Notes: generated by a model not told the origin, from the letters alone. 64,000 nt of DNA from Anthocerotibacter panamensis C109 (GCF_018389385.1 NZ_CP062698.1:1615501-1679500), one strand, 5' to 3'. Shown: positions 7,885 through 17,613, counted from the first letter of the stretch. Program-made: numbers and translations.

Positions 7885-8256
7885 TCAGCTCAGGTAGCCG
7901 ACCGCTTCGATCTCGACGCTGACGCCTCTGGGGAGTGCTGCCACTTGCACACAGGAACGAGCGGGCCGGTCCTGGGTAAAGAACTCGCTATAGACGGTAT
8001 TAAAGGCCGCAAAATCGCCCATATCCGTCAGAAAAACCGTGACTTTGACCACTTGGGACAGATTACATCCGCACTGACTCAGCACTGATTTGAGATTGCT
8101 GAAGACCTGCCGCGCTTGCTCCTCAATCGGGCCACTGAGGATGGCTCCGGTCTCGGGTACGACGGGAATTTGCCCACTGGTGTAGACCCAGCCATCGACG
8201 ATTACGCCCTGGGAATAGGGGCCTTGGTTACCTTGTCCTTGTACACGCTGAATCAT
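7885..8256 (-). CDS. ridA: RidA family enamine/imine deaminase
   Basis: 123 residues, the normal family length. It has the early GPYSQGV, the SGQIP strand, and the C-terminal RSCVQVAALPRGVSVEIEA with the conserved Arg and Glu used in hydrolysing reactive 2-aminoacrylate and related enamines formed by PLP enzymes. It is a cytosolic trimer in characterised members. It lies 68 bases upstream of the isocitrate dehydrogenase start on the same strand, possibly cotranscribed. Confidence 0.9.
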   Translation of the reverse strand: MIQRVQGQGNQGPYSQGVIVDGWVYTSGQIPVVPETGAILSGPIEEQARQVFSNLKSVLSQCGCNLSQVVKVTVFLTDMGDFAAFNTVYSEFFTQDRPARSCVQVAALPRGVSVEIEAVGYLS

Positions 8257-8312
8257 GACACCACGCTTTGAATATGGGGTAATTCCATTGTAGGGAGGTT
8301 CAGTTCTCTCTC

Positions 8313-8348
8313 AAAAAATGACCCCCTCTACAGTCAGTGCAGAGGGGG
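8313..8348 (-). terminator. Rho-independent terminator
   Basis: On the minus strand, CCCCCTCT pairs with AGAGGGGG across an 11-base loop, followed shortly by a run of six T. It lies just downstream of the 77-residue gene at 8356-8589 and upstream of ridA. Confidence 0.75.
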
Positions 8349-8355
8349 ATGCACG

Positions 8356-8589
8356 TTACATTCGACCCTTTTGCATCACTTCGAGCAGATGACGCCGGAT
8401 CTCTTGGGCTTGCTGGATATCTGACTCACACAATTTGCGGAAGAGGTCTGCACAGGGCTGAGAGCCCATGGACTGGGCGTCCTGCATGTAGATTTCGTAG
8501 GCTTGGACTGCTTTAGCCTTGTTGTGCAAAACCGTCAGCAGGTCGTATTCGAGGTTGTTGACGGCCTCTCTGGTTCCAGCCTTGACCAT
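8356..8589 (-). CDS. Small conserved-looking helical protein, function unknown
   Basis: 77 residues, almost entirely predicted helix. It is rich in Gln, Glu and Ala with two Cys (PCADLFRKLCESD), has no signal peptide, and ends just before a good terminator. The helical pattern with LEYDLLTVLHNKAKAVQAYE hints at a short ferritin-like or four-helix-bundle half, but I recognise no family. Coding is supported by the clean ATG, the terminator placement, and codon use like its neighbours. Confidence 0.65.
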   Translation of the reverse strand: MVKAGTREAVNNLEYDLLTVLHNKAKAVQAYEIYMQDAQSMGSQPCADLFRKLCESDIQQAQEIRRHLLEVMQKGRM

Positions 8590-8673
8590 GGTTAATACTC
8601 CAAAGTGTCACCTTCACTCTGGCCCACCGACTCTGACAAGTTCCTCTACCTGGGGGATAGCCAGAACCATCTC

Positions 8674-10908
8674 CTAGAGGTGTTGTCGGAAAAAACGGGC
8701 GATGCGTTCTTGGAGCCGCTCACGTACCAAGGGGTCCGGGACCATGTGGGTAAAGCCATTCAAGGGTAAAACCTCGTGGTCCTTCCCGGCGCGGAAAAGC
8801 GCTTCTGAGAGCTTCAGGGTGTGCAAAAAGAAAACATTGTCATCGCTTGTGCCGTGGACCAACAACAGCGGACGCTGGAGATTGGGCGCGTAGGTCAGCA
8901 AAGAACCTTCGGCATAGGCTTGGGGATGTTCCTGGGGGAGCCCCAAAAAGCGCTCAGTATAGTGGGTGTCATAGTCAAGCCAGTCTGTGACCGGAGCCCC
9001 TGCTACTGCTGCCTTAAAGATGTCCGGCTCCTTGAGGACGGCTAGAGCAGACATATAGCCCCCGTAGGACCAGCCGGTGATCCCCACGCGATTGAGGTCC
9101 ATTTCCGGGTACTTCGCGCCTAGGGCTTTGAGCCCCGCCACCTGATCCTCCAAAGGTACACTGCCAAATTTATACCGGAGCACCCGTTCCCAGTCCCGAC
9201 CCCGGCGCGGGGTTCCCCGTCCATCGATAGCGACGACAATGAAACCCTGATTCGCCAACCATTGGTCTAGAAGTTGGTTGCGCATCGCCGCCACAACCCG
9301 CTGTGCCCCCGGTCCCGCATAGACACTCACCACCACCGGATATTTTTGCCGGGGGTCGAAGTCCCGAGGCCGTAGGACGCTGGTATAAAAGCCCGTTCCT
9401 GCGCCAACTTTGACGAATTCGGTGTTGGGAATCAGCGTAGATTCCTCCGCTTCACTGGGCAATTCCCCGATCAACGTCCCATCGCTCCGGTGAACGGTAG
9501 TGCGCGTCAGCGTGCGGGGGGTGTTGGAGCGGCGGACATAGACGGTATGGTTTTCGGCAAAAACGATCTCATGCTGGCCCATTTCTTGGGTCAGGGGCAC
9601 GGGCGGACCGCCAGCGATGGGCACTTGGTAGACCTGGGTCTGGGTCGGGTCTGGGCCACCCTGGAAGTAAACCATCCCGTCTGCATCGTCTACTTCTAGC
9701 CCTCCTTCGGCTCCGAGATTGAGCGCGAATCCGACGTCGGACCCTGCCAGGACGCGGACTAGCGTGCCTCGGGGGTCGCGCAGTTCCAGTTGGGGCACCC
9801 CAGAGTGCTCGCTAATCCACAGAAACCCAGAGCCGTCCTTGAGCCAATGGGGTACATCCTGGTCCAAGTTCAACCAAGCACTATCAGTCTCGGTCAGTAG
9901 CGGCGTGGTCTTGCCTGTCTGAGGATTGACCGTCAGCAAAACCATCTCCTGTTGGCGGCGGTCCTGGACGAGGATGGTGAGGGGTCCGCCCTTATCCCAC
10001 TTCACCGTCGCCAAGTAGGGGTAGCGCTCTCGGTCCCAATCAATCCAGGTAGTCGCTGCGCCTTGAGCCGGGATGATGCCCAGACGGACCTTGACATTCT
10101 CCTTGCCCGGTCGGGGATAGGGCTGCGTATAAGCTTCCTCATTCGGTTTGGCGGGGTCAGCTACGCGCCAGACCTCGACACTGTGTGCATCGGCCTCTTC
10201 GTAGGCCAACCACTGGGCATCCGGCGACCACCAATACCCCGTAAACCGTCCCATTTCCTCCTGCGCCACAAATTCCGCAAGTCCATGGGTGACCAGATCT
10301 GTACCGCCTTGCGTGACCGGACGCTCCTGCAAAGAAGCCAAGTCCATAACGTAGAGGTCGTTATCTAGAACGTAGGATACGCTCTTGCTGTCTGGGCTAA
10401 ACTTGGGGTCCAAAAGTATCCCCTTCCCGGTGGGTAACGCCTGGACCTTATGGCTGGTGCGCTCAATAGTGTAGAGCCGCCCCGAGAGACTGACCAGGAG
10501 CTTGGACCCATCCTTCGAGAGGTCGTAGTCGGTGAAGCCCTTGGTGCTCACCCGTTGGCGCTCCCGACGGGCTTTTTCTTCGGGGGAGAGCACTTCCTCC
10601 TTACCGGCCAAAACTTCTTCAGGGCTCAGCAGTTCCTGGGTCTTGCCCGTCGCCACATCAAAAGTATAGAGGCGCTGTTGTGGCGTGCGCGGCGGCGTCC
10701 TAAGAAAAATCACCGCTTTCCCATCCGGGGTGGGCTTGGGCTTGGCCGGACGCCCCAGGCTAAAGCCTCGAGTCACGGCATAGTCGCGCAAAAACTGGGT
10801 ATCTACCAATGAATCGGGTTGGGTACTTTCCATGGGCGCGGCAGGGCTACTCTGCCAGGATAAAGCCATAGTCAGACAGGCAGAAAGAAAGAGGAGGGCT
10901 TTTCGCAT
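8674..10908 (-). CDS. S9 family peptidase (dipeptidyl-peptidase IV type), exported
   Basis: 744 residues from ATG 10908. That start places a typical signal peptide at the N-terminus (MRKALLFLSACLTMALSW, then SPA before the cleavage region); a longer frame to 11004 has no signal character. A beta-propeller DPP IV N-terminal domain covers roughly residues 60-460, and the alpha/beta-hydrolase Peptidase_S9 domain follows. The catalytic Ser is in GWSYGGYMS, the Asp in SDDNVFF, and the His in GFTHMV. It probably cleaves dipeptides from peptide N-termini in the periplasm. A second, shorter S9 peptidase is encoded at 41165-43207. Confidence 0.88.
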   Translation of the reverse strand: MRKALLFLSACLTMALSWQSSPAAPMESTQPDSLVDTQFLRDYAVTRGFSLGRPAKPKPTPDGKAVIFLRTPPRTPQQRLYTFDVATGKTQELLSPEEVLAGKEEVLSPEEKARRERQRVSTKGFTDYDLSKDGSKLLVSLSGRLYTIERTSHKVQALPTGKGILLDPKFSPDSKSVSYVLDNDLYVMDLASLQERPVTQGGTDLVTHGLAEFVAQEEMGRFTGYWWSPDAQWLAYEEADAHSVEVWRVADPAKPNEEAYTQPYPRPGKENVKVRLGIIPAQGAATTWIDWDRERYPYLATVKWDKGGPLTILVQDRRQQEMVLLTVNPQTGKTTPLLTETDSAWLNLDQDVPHWLKDGSGFLWISEHSGVPQLELRDPRGTLVRVLAGSDVGFALNLGAEGGLEVDDADGMVYFQGGPDPTQTQVYQVPIAGGPPVPLTQEMGQHEIVFAENHTVYVRRSNTPRTLTRTTVHRSDGTLIGELPSEAEESTLIPNTEFVKVGAGTGFYTSVLRPRDFDPRQKYPVVVSVYAGPGAQRVVAAMRNQLLDQWLANQGFIVVAIDGRGTPRRGRDWERVLRYKFGSVPLEDQVAGLKALGAKYPEMDLNRVGITGWSYGGYMSALAVLKEPDIFKAAVAGAPVTDWLDYDTHYTERFLGLPQEHPQAYAEGSLLTYAPNLQRPLLLVHGTSDDNVFFLHTLKLSEALFRAGKDHEVLPLNGFTHMVPDPLVRERLQERIARFFRQHL

Positions 10909-11026
10909 AACAGCATTGATCCTTGTATTGGCAATTAGAATACCAAAACGGACACAGAAGCAGGAGGTCATACCTCTGAAGCAGTCTGTCCACAAGCCAA
11001 GCACCCTCCAGAACGCTCTATTTTAG

Positions 11027-11057
11027 AAAAAAAAGCGGGCAGAGGACGCTCCACCCG
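11027..11057 (-). terminator. Rho-independent terminator of the transaldolase gene
   Basis: On the minus strand a nine-pair stem (CGGGTGGAG with CTCTGCCCG, two G-U pairs) with a four-base loop is followed by eight T. It begins 25 bases after the transaldolase stop. Confidence 0.8.
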
Positions 11058-11081
11058 TCTAAAGCTTAGTTCAAGCAACGA

Positions 11082-12194
11082 TTAGACCGTAGCGACTACC
11101 TTCTGTTTGGCTGCCAGAGCCGTCATTAGATCTTCAAAAGAAGCTGCAAAGGATTTGACCCCTTCATCCTCGAGCTTCTGCGTGACAGCTACCATATCGA
11201 TGCCTACCAAGTGCAACTGATCCAGGATCGCCTGAGCCTCCCCGACCTTTGCTTCCAGGGTCGGGCGGGCCACACCATGGTCTTTAAAGGCCGTCAGCGT
11301 CGCAGGTGGGAGCGTATCCACCGTCTGGGCTCCAATCAGTTCCTCGACATAGAGCACATCGCGGTAGCTGGGGTTCTTCGTCCCGGTGCTCGCCCATAGG
11401 AGGCGCTGCGGCTTGGCGTCGCGGGCTTTGAGGCTGACAAACGCCTCACCTCCAAAGATACCTTCCCAAATCTTGTAGGCCAAAGCTGCGTTAGCGATAG
11501 CTGCCTTGCCAAAAAGGGCGCTCACATCGGTTTGTTTTGCTTCCAAGAGCTTGTCCACCGCTGCATCTACCCGTGAGACAAAGAAACTCGCCACCGAGGC
11601 GACCTTGCTGACATCGCCGCCCTTCGCCGCTAACGCACCGAGTCCTTCGATATAGGCTCGGGTCACTGCCTGATAGCGCTCCAGACTGAAGATGAGCGTC
11701 ACATTGACATTGATGCCCTCGGCGATCACCCGTTCCACCGCCGGAACGCCCTGTAAAGTAGCGGGAATCTTGATCATGATGTTGGGGCGGTCAATAGTCT
11801 TCCAGAAACGAATCGCTTCGGTGACTGTCCCTTCTGTGTCATAGGCCAAACGCGGGGAGACCTCGATGCTAACGTAGCCATCCGCCCCTTGCGTCGCATC
11901 GTAAAGCGGGCGGAAGAGATCTGCTGCGTGGCGAATATCATCAATCACCAAGCTCTCATAGACCTCGTCCACAGACTTATGCTGTTCGTTAAGCAGACGG
12001 ATTTGGTCGTCATAGGACGCACTGCCCATGATCGCCTTCTGAAAAATAGTAGGGTTTGAGGTCAGGCCCCGGACACAATCTTCTTCAATAAGCCGCTTCA
12101 GCTCACCTGAGGTGATGAGGTCCCGCCGCAGGTCATCGAGCCACAGACTCTGCCCGAACTCGTTGACCATGCATAACGGATTAGAAATCGCCAT
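11082..12194 (-). CDS. tal: Transaldolase
   Basis: 370 residues, the length of the longer bacterial transaldolases. It has the signature GLTSNPTIFQKAI near the N-terminus and the Schiff-base Lys in IMIKIPAT, followed by NVTLIFSLERY. It transfers dihydroxyacetone units between sedoheptulose-7-P and glyceraldehyde-3-P in the cytosolic pentose phosphate pathway. The start at MAISNP leaves a 102-base gap to the DUF445 gene; an internal Met nine residues in is an alternative. It has its own terminator. Confidence 0.93.
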   Translation of the reverse strand: MAISNPLCMVNEFGQSLWLDDLRRDLITSGELKRLIEEDCVRGLTSNPTIFQKAIMGSASYDDQIRLLNEQHKSVDEVYESLVIDDIRHAADLFRPLYDATQGADGYVSIEVSPRLAYDTEGTVTEAIRFWKTIDRPNIMIKIPATLQGVPAVERVIAEGINVNVTLIFSLERYQAVTRAYIEGLGALAAKGGDVSKVASVASFFVSRVDAAVDKLLEAKQTDVSALFGKAAIANAALAYKIWEGIFGGEAFVSLKARDAKPQRLLWASTGTKNPSYRDVLYVEELIGAQTVDTLPPATLTAFKDHGVARPTLEAKVGEAQAILDQLHLVGIDMVAVTQKLEDEGVKSFAASFEDLMTALAAKQKVVATV

Positions 12195-12296
12195 CGCCTT
12201 AACTCCTTAGCGCACTGTCTCTTTGCTCCCATGCTAAGGAATCTAAGCCCAAGAACAGGGAAAATGTCACATTTATTGCAGATGCGCCCGCAAGCC

Positions 12297-13544
12297 TCAG
12301 CCGCCCGCCAACATCGGCAAGACATACACCAGCAAAAACATCTCCACAAACCCCGCAAAAAAGCCCACGAAAGCCCCTACATAAGGGAGCGCTCGCAATT
12401 CCGAGCGGGCCACCCCCTGGATCGCATCTTCCAATTCGGCGGGGGAGGTCTGGTTGATCTTCTCAATGACCACTTCCTCCAGACCCAACGCCGGTAAAAA
12501 TTTCCCCACCAACTGCTCCAACTCACGGCTCAGATATTGGTCCAAGACCCGGCTCCCCTCGGCAGCTATCGGGTCAATGTAGCCCAGGATCGCCTCGGAG
12601 GTCACCGACTTTTCCAAAAGTCCCGCCGCTTGGGTCTGCCAGTCAATATTCTCCCCAAGCCGCTGGGAGAATTCAGGGATAGCTGCGGTCAACGCCTGTT
12701 TTAGCGCACTCACCAATTGGGTCTTAGTCGCCTCACGGGTATCCGGGGGGAGTTTTTGGAAGCTGACGTTTACCAGCAGGTCCGAAACACGGTCTTTGAG
12801 GCGGATGTTGTTGAGCACATCGGCAAACAGTCCGCGAGCTTGCTCCGGCTGGTCGCGGCAGAACTCCTTGAGCCGGGTCAGGGGGCCTTTGACCCCGATG
12901 ACATTCGCCAACAGCCAGTACCCACCCTGGGAACGCTCCCGCGCCTGACGGTCCAACTCCTCAACAGCACTGGGCGCAAGACCATTGACCAAAGCCTGCC
13001 GCAGCAGTTCTGGAGTGAGGATACTCTCATTAATCCATCCGGCAATGGCATCAGCTTGGGCGCGGCTGACCTGTAGGGGCAGGAGCACACTGTCAAACAG
13101 ACGGCTCAGGGCCTGTTCGGTAAATGTGGAACGACCCAACTCAGCGGTCCAGTTGGGCAGAGAACTCTCGAACAGATGGCGCAATAGGTGCCCTAGACCA
13201 CCAGCGAGACGCTCGCGCTGCTCGACATTACTCAACTCCCCCAAGCCATAAAGTAAGATCCAACGGATGCCCTGCTGGAGTTGCTCCGGGGTGAGCAGGC
13301 GGCGGGCAATACGCTGGACCTCCTCGGGGGTCAACAGCTTATCGGTGAGCGTGGTGGCGACTTTTTTAGCGAAGCGGGCCTGTCCTCGGGGGAAAATCCC
13401 TGGTGTAAGCGGGATCTGACGCCCAAACACGAAATAGGGCCGATAGGGTCTAAACAGCATCTTAAGGGCGATGGTGTCTGCCGTGAAGCCTATGACAGAA
13501 CCCACAATCGGGGGCAGGACATAATGCCAAAGGGTAACTTCCAT
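12297..13544 (-). CDS. DUF445 family membrane protein
   Basis: 415 residues. The N-terminal segment (VLPPIVGSVIGFTADTIALKMLFRP) and the PLTPGIFPRGQ motif are typical of DUF445/YheB-type proteins. A long helical middle follows, and a C-terminal hydrophobic segment (ALPYVGAFVGFFAGFVEMFL) anchors it. Membrane segments lie at both ends. The biochemical role of the family is not established. It is oriented with the transaldolase gene. Confidence 0.8.
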   Translation of the reverse strand: MEVTLWHYVLPPIVGSVIGFTADTIALKMLFRPYRPYFVFGRQIPLTPGIFPRGQARFAKKVATTLTDKLLTPEEVQRIARRLLTPEQLQQGIRWILLYGLGELSNVEQRERLAGGLGHLLRHLFESSLPNWTAELGRSTFTEQALSRLFDSVLLPLQVSRAQADAIAGWINESILTPELLRQALVNGLAPSAVEELDRQARERSQGGYWLLANVIGVKGPLTRLKEFCRDQPEQARGLFADVLNNIRLKDRVSDLLVNVSFQKLPPDTREATKTQLVSALKQALTAAIPEFSQRLGENIDWQTQAAGLLEKSVTSEAILGYIDPIAAEGSRVLDQYLSRELEQLVGKFLPALGLEEVVIEKINQTSPAELEDAIQGVARSELRALPYVGAFVGFFAGFVEMFLLVYVLPMLAGG

Positions 13545-13797
13545 CGCAATCTGTACTCCTTACTGGGGCCACTTTCAGGCAGGAACCTCAACGGCCCTAT
13601 CTGTCAAGATTGTCCGAGTCCAGAGGGGCGTACACCAGGAAGGGGGATGCTGCACGCAAAACCGAGAGGTGAGCCTTCTCAAATTATGACTTCGCACTCC
13701 CATCCCATGCAACAGGCACCCTAAGCACGAGCGAGTGAAAATGCAGCCCTTAAAACGGGCATGATAAGGGTTGAACCGGGTTGCTGGGAGCCGATTT

Positions 13798-15096
13798 GTG
13801 ACTATTGAGCACGACTATTGCTGCACACTACCGCACTGTAATAACCCGGTCGAGAAGACCACTAACTTTTGTGTGCATTGTGGGCACTCCATCCGCATCG
13901 GAGATTTCCAGGCTATAGGCAGAGGACCCGTGGCGATCACTCGGGTCGGACAGGTATTTTTTGCAGTCCGGGTGCAGCCCCCCGAAGAAGAAACCTACTT
14001 GATGTTGTGCTTCCCTCGTTTTTTTGCCGGGTTCACCGAGTCCGGGGCTGTCCTCATCCACCCCAGCGAATATAAATTCGTAATAGAACACGACCGCTCA
14101 GACACCCAACTCTCTTATCTAATCGTCAGCCAAAAACACTACCAGGTAAACAGCGCCACCGCCTACGCCAACCTCAGCCACGAAGTCGCGGAGAAACTAC
14201 GCAATATCTCGCGCCAGCAAAGCCCGACCCAGGAGTTGGTGAGCCCGTCGCGACCGGGGAGGGTCCTGCCGACCACAACAGCCACAAAACCACCCCAAAT
14301 AACTGCCGTCGCAAAGTGGCGGGCAAAGCCGTTGCTGCTTGTGGGTAGCGTCGCCCTTCTCAGTTTGGGCCTCCTCGGGATCACACTGGCGAACAAACCC
14401 GTCACCGAAGCAGCCAGCGCCGTCCCGTTCTCAGAACCCAGCCTTGCTGCTAGTGGGATACAACCCAACGTTCCTACAACTCCGACCCCCGTTCCTGGAA
14501 TCATAGCCCAACCGCCCACCGTGCTCCTCGCTCCTAGGCGTGCGCCCATTCCTACCCAAAAACTTGCTGCCGCCACGCAGGTGAGCGTCCCAAAACCTCA
14601 GCAACGCCCCATCGTGCACCGTACCGAAGACGTGGTCGTCCAGCATCCGATTGCACCTCCAAGCAGAGCCCTGCCAGTGGTTGAGGAATCTGCCCTCCAA
14701 CCCACAGAGTACCTCATCGCCCAAAAGGCTGACCCTCATCCAGTCATCGTCGCCGCGGAGCCCGCCCCCATCTTACCCGTGCGCTCCTCCGCTGAACCAG
14801 GAACCGAACTGCGCCCCGGAGTGGCCTTCCTCGCTAATGTCAACGGCTTCAACGCCAATACGGACGACCTGAAGCGGGCTATCGGCGACCTGCCCCTGTT
14901 GGAGAACCAGCAAAAGTTCCCGGATTACGCGAAATTATCCGGGTTAATCAGCGCCATGCCCCCCAAACTCAAAGCTCAGGCCCGTCAGGTCATCGCTGAG
15001 ACCCTGGCTGGAAAATTTCAGGGCATCCCCAACGACGTGCGCATTGTATTGATTCGCTATCTCAAATTCAAGACCTACGGGAAGATCAAGGTTTGA
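13798..15096 (+). CDS. Zinc-ribbon, single-pass membrane protein of unknown function
   Basis: 432 residues from GTG 13798, chosen because GGGAG lies seven bases upstream; a TTG at 13771 would add nine residues. The N-terminus has a CxxC-type zinc ribbon (CNNP...FCVHCGHS). A compact domain of about 100 residues follows, with FAVRVQPPEEETYLMLCFP. Near residue 175-200 is a hydrophobic membrane helix (LLLVGSVALLSLGLLGITLA), then about 130 Pro/Thr/Ala-rich residues like a linker, and a C-terminal globular region with GVAFLANVNGFNANTDDLKR and a helical end. I recognise no family for the whole. A cytoplasmic metal-binding sensor joined to an external domain would fit this layout. Confidence 0.75.
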   Translation: MTIEHDYCCTLPHCNNPVEKTTNFCVHCGHSIRIGDFQAIGRGPVAITRVGQVFFAVRVQPPEEETYLMLCFPRFFAGFTESGAVLIHPSEYKFVIEHDRSDTQLSYLIVSQKHYQVNSATAYANLSHEVAEKLRNISRQQSPTQELVSPSRPGRVLPTTTATKPPQITAVAKWRAKPLLLVGSVALLSLGLLGITLANKPVTEAASAVPFSEPSLAASGIQPNVPTTPTPVPGIIAQPPTVLLAPRRAPIPTQKLAAATQVSVPKPQQRPIVHRTEDVVVQHPIAPPSRALPVVEESALQPTEYLIAQKADPHPVIVAAEPAPILPVRSSAEPGTELRPGVAFLANVNGFNANTDDLKRAIGDLPLLENQQKFPDYAKLSGLISAMPPKLKAQARQVIAETLAGKFQGIPNDVRIVLIRYLKFKTYGKIKV

Positions 15097-15111
15097 CCGG
15101 GAGACCAACGC

Positions 15112-15987
15112 CTAGGCAGTTTGGGTAGCGGCAGTCTGCGTACGTAGGGAGCGATTGCCCAAGAGCATAGGGACAAAGCGCTGGATAAACCCAATGGGGT
15201 CGCGCTCCAAGACCATCGCTGCCGTATCAAAACGGGCATGGCTTAGATCCGGCAGGATGCGTGGCAGTTGCTCCATCAGATATCCAGGGCGCTCCCACAG
15301 CGGCAGGGTGTCCGCAATCGCTGTGACATGCTGTAGGCGGCGCAGTTCAGCCCCGACCGTAATATCGAGACCCGCCTCGTAAGCGGCATGCTCGACGGTA
15401 CTATAGCGCTGCTTAGCTTTTTCGACGCGCTGGGCATTTTCAGGACTGACGCGGGCCAGTTGGGCCAGCCGGCGGCTCCCCCAGCGTACGTGGGCAGCCT
15501 CTTCGGGGAGGATCTGAGCGAGGGTCTGGGCGATAGCTTTGTTCTCGGGGGTCTGAGGAGCGTTTTTGAGCGCGGTGAGGTGGGCAGAGAAGATGTTGCA
15601 GCCGCGTTTCTCGGTTACGTTGATGGCGGCGATGAGTTCGATGACCTCAGGCTTGCCACCGGCAGTGGGTAGGAGTTTTTCGTACTCGTCAATGTAGGAA
15701 GGACCACGCGGCGTTCCAAGATCAGCACCTAGATCAAACAGCAGGTCGGTGAGCCACATGGCATGGCGGGCTTCATCGCTGATATGGCGAGAGAGGTCGC
15801 AGATGAGGTCGCGGGGCTCACCATCTAGCTGCTCAATAGCATCGGTCAGGTCTTTGCAGCTACGCTGCTCCGAGTAACGGTACCGATTCAGCGTCAGCGT
15901 CTGCACTTCCAGGTCTTTGACTACGAAATTCATCATGTCCCGCGAGCTGATCTGGCCGTGGAGTTTTTTCGGATACGTCACAGTCAT
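15112..15987 (-). CDS. Ferritin-like di-iron family protein
   Basis: 291 residues from ATG 15987; the longer frame to 16062 adds a leader without family character. It is helical, with carboxylate/His pairs typical of ferritin-like folds: DLEVQTLTL, SDEARHAMW and PEEAAHVRWGSR. These could supply two ExxH-type metal sites. The substrate is unknown; it may be an oxidase or iron-handling protein. It ends 15 bases from the convergent zinc-ribbon gene. Confidence 0.7.
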   Translation of the reverse strand: MTVTYPKKLHGQISSRDMMNFVVKDLEVQTLTLNRYRYSEQRSCKDLTDAIEQLDGEPRDLICDLSRHISDEARHAMWLTDLLFDLGADLGTPRGPSYIDEYEKLLPTAGGKPEVIELIAAINVTEKRGCNIFSAHLTALKNAPQTPENKAIAQTLAQILPEEAAHVRWGSRRLAQLARVSPENAQRVEKAKQRYSTVEHAAYEAGLDITVGAELRRLQHVTAIADTLPLWERPGYLMEQLPRILPDLSHARFDTAAMVLERDPIGFIQRFVPMLLGNRSLRTQTAATQTA

Positions 15988-16089
15988 GGTTTTACCTAGG
16001 CGGAAAAGGGCACCCCACCATGGTACGAGTTCGTAAAGAAACTTTGCATAGGGCCTGCACATTTCGGCTATTTCTTAAGGATTACGCGG

Positions 16090-16362
16090 TTACGCCCAAT
16101 CCTCCTGGCGCATACTGTCGCCCCTAAAGACGGGACGGTCGCGGTGGATCTCGCGGGTCTGCCGGAACAAAGTCTCCGGGGTGAAGCCCCAACCCTGGAG
16201 CAACTGCTGGATCAGCGCGTGGATATCCTCGGCCCCCTTGAAGTCCTGGTAGCGGATGACGAGGCGGGCGAGATCGGCGAGCGCCCCATCGTCAGGCGGG
16301 TTGGCGTTGAGGGTCTGGAGGGTCTGGAGGTCGCGGTTGTGCTGGGGGTGAATGGCACTCAT
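16090..16362 (-). CDS. DUF3288-like small protein
   Basis: 90 residues from ATG 16362; a GTG four codons upstream is possible. The sequence HPQHNRD, LARLVIRYQDFKGAEDI, WGFTPETLF and TREIH, ending in QEDW, follows the pattern I remember for DUF3288, a short cyanobacterial family of unknown function. A TACAAT at about 16391-16396 on the minus strand could be a -10 element. No membrane segment is seen. Confidence 0.75.
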   Translation of the reverse strand: MSAIHPQHNRDLQTLQTLNANPPDDGALADLARLVIRYQDFKGAEDIHALIQQLLQGWGFTPETLFRQTREIHRDRPVFRGDSMRQEDWA

Positions 16363-16426
16363 GGGCGGGTGCACGCATCAGGTCCAGGGTATTGTAGCGG
16401 AGAGAATCCCCCCGTTGCTGATCGCG

Positions 16427-17146
16427 TCAATAAAACAGATGAGAATCAGGTTGGAGCACAATCTCCGTAGGGACGCCGGGAGCAGGGACTTGGAGGGCGA
16501 AGTAGATAGCATCGGCGGCTTGCTGGGGCTTGAGCATCTTATCGCGCTGGACTTTCATGCCTGCATTTTCCCAGAAGGGGCTATCGATCCCCCCGAAGTA
16601 GAGCAGGGTGAATTTGATCGCAAAGCGCTTGCAGTCGAGGGCCATAGCTTTGGTAAAGCCCGCCACGCCGAACTTAGCGGCGCAGTAGCCGCTTGCATTC
16701 CCCATTGGGTGCTGTCCTAGGATGCCGGGGATGTTGAAGAGGTGCCCGGAAGCCTTGGTATCCATCCAACGGGTCACAGCTTGCTGGGAGACTAAAAAAG
16801 TTCCCTTGAGGTTAACGTTGATCATTTGGTCAAATTCCGCCTCGGTGAGTTGATGGACGGCTTTGAGGATACCGAGTCCGGCAGCATTGACGACCACATC
16901 TACCGTACCGAACTGACGATAGCTGCGCTCAAATAGGCTCTCCACCTGGAGACGGTTGGTCACATCGGTCGGGACGGCCAAAACCTCTGTACTCCCCCAT
17001 TGATGGCACTGGGCCGCCAGACGCTCCAAAACCTCTCCTTGTCGCGCCGCCAGAACCAACGGTGTCCCGGACTCGGCGAGACGTTGCGCCAGAGCTGTTC
17101 CAATCCCCCCGGTCGCACCGGTAATAAGCACTACTTTCCCGTTCAC
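16427..17146 (-). CDS. Short-chain dehydrogenase/reductase
   Basis: 239 residues of the classical SDR fold. It has the coenzyme motif TGATGGIG at residues 8-15, the NAAG strand, and a catalytic region where the usual YxxxK is present as YCAAK (GYCAAKFGVAGFTKAMA). The Ser usually placed 12-13 residues before the Tyr is not obvious here (LFNIPGILGQHPMG), which might lower activity or shift substrate. The substrate is unknown. Confidence 0.85.
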   Translation of the reverse strand: MNGKVVLITGATGGIGTALAQRLAESGTPLVLAARQGEVLERLAAQCHQWGSTEVLAVPTDVTNRLQVESLFERSYRQFGTVDVVVNAAGLGILKAVHQLTEAEFDQMINVNLKGTFLVSQQAVTRWMDTKASGHLFNIPGILGQHPMGNASGYCAAKFGVAGFTKAMALDCKRFAIKFTLLYFGGIDSPFWENAGMKVQRDKMLKPQQAADAIYFALQVPAPGVPTEIVLQPDSHLFY

Positions 17147-17300
17147 AGCTCATCTCAATTCAGGTTCATTACAAATTGTAAAGGAAGCTTAAAAACTTGA
17201 ACCACTCCGCAGCCTTGGGCATGTCCTTGCAGAAAAATAGGCTCCGACCGCTTATTTTCGGGAAATCCCAATATTTTATGAGACATGTTACTATTTCTTA

Positions 17301-17603
17301 ATGAATCCACTGCTAAATTCCATCCTTCGAACCCTAATCCGCACTCGGTTTTGGCACATTTATCGCCAGCCGGATGAACAGGTCATGCAGGAATTGGATG
17401 CTACGATCCAGCGTATGCTTGCGGTAATCGGGATCGAAGGCAACGTAGCGGATTTGAGCTTTAAGGACGGGAAACTGTCGATTGAGCTAAAGGCGGACCG
17501 TCCGCCCTGGGTCACTGAGGACGAATGGACCTTGATGGCTCAACGCATAGAAGGTCTGCGGGCAAATCGGCCTGAGTCCACCCATCATTCCCTACACAGT
17601 TGA
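17301..17603 (+). CDS. Hypothetical small protein
   Basis: 100 residues from ATG 17301, beginning [20 protein letters not shown] and followed by an acidic helical body with [17 protein letters not shown]. No family recognised. It lies 10 bases upstream of the gloB-type gene in the same direction, so the two may be cotranscribed. Confidence 0.6.
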   Translation: MNPLLNSILRTLIRTRFWHIYRQPDEQVMQELDATIQRMLAVIGIEGNVADLSFKDGKLSIELKADRPPWVTEDEWTLMAQRIEGLRANRPESTHHSLHS

Positions 17604-17613
17604 GGGTATAGCT

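Noticed and set aside
13281-13724. 147-codon plus-strand frame
   Set aside because: Mostly antisense to the DUF445 gene, with a composition not like a protein.
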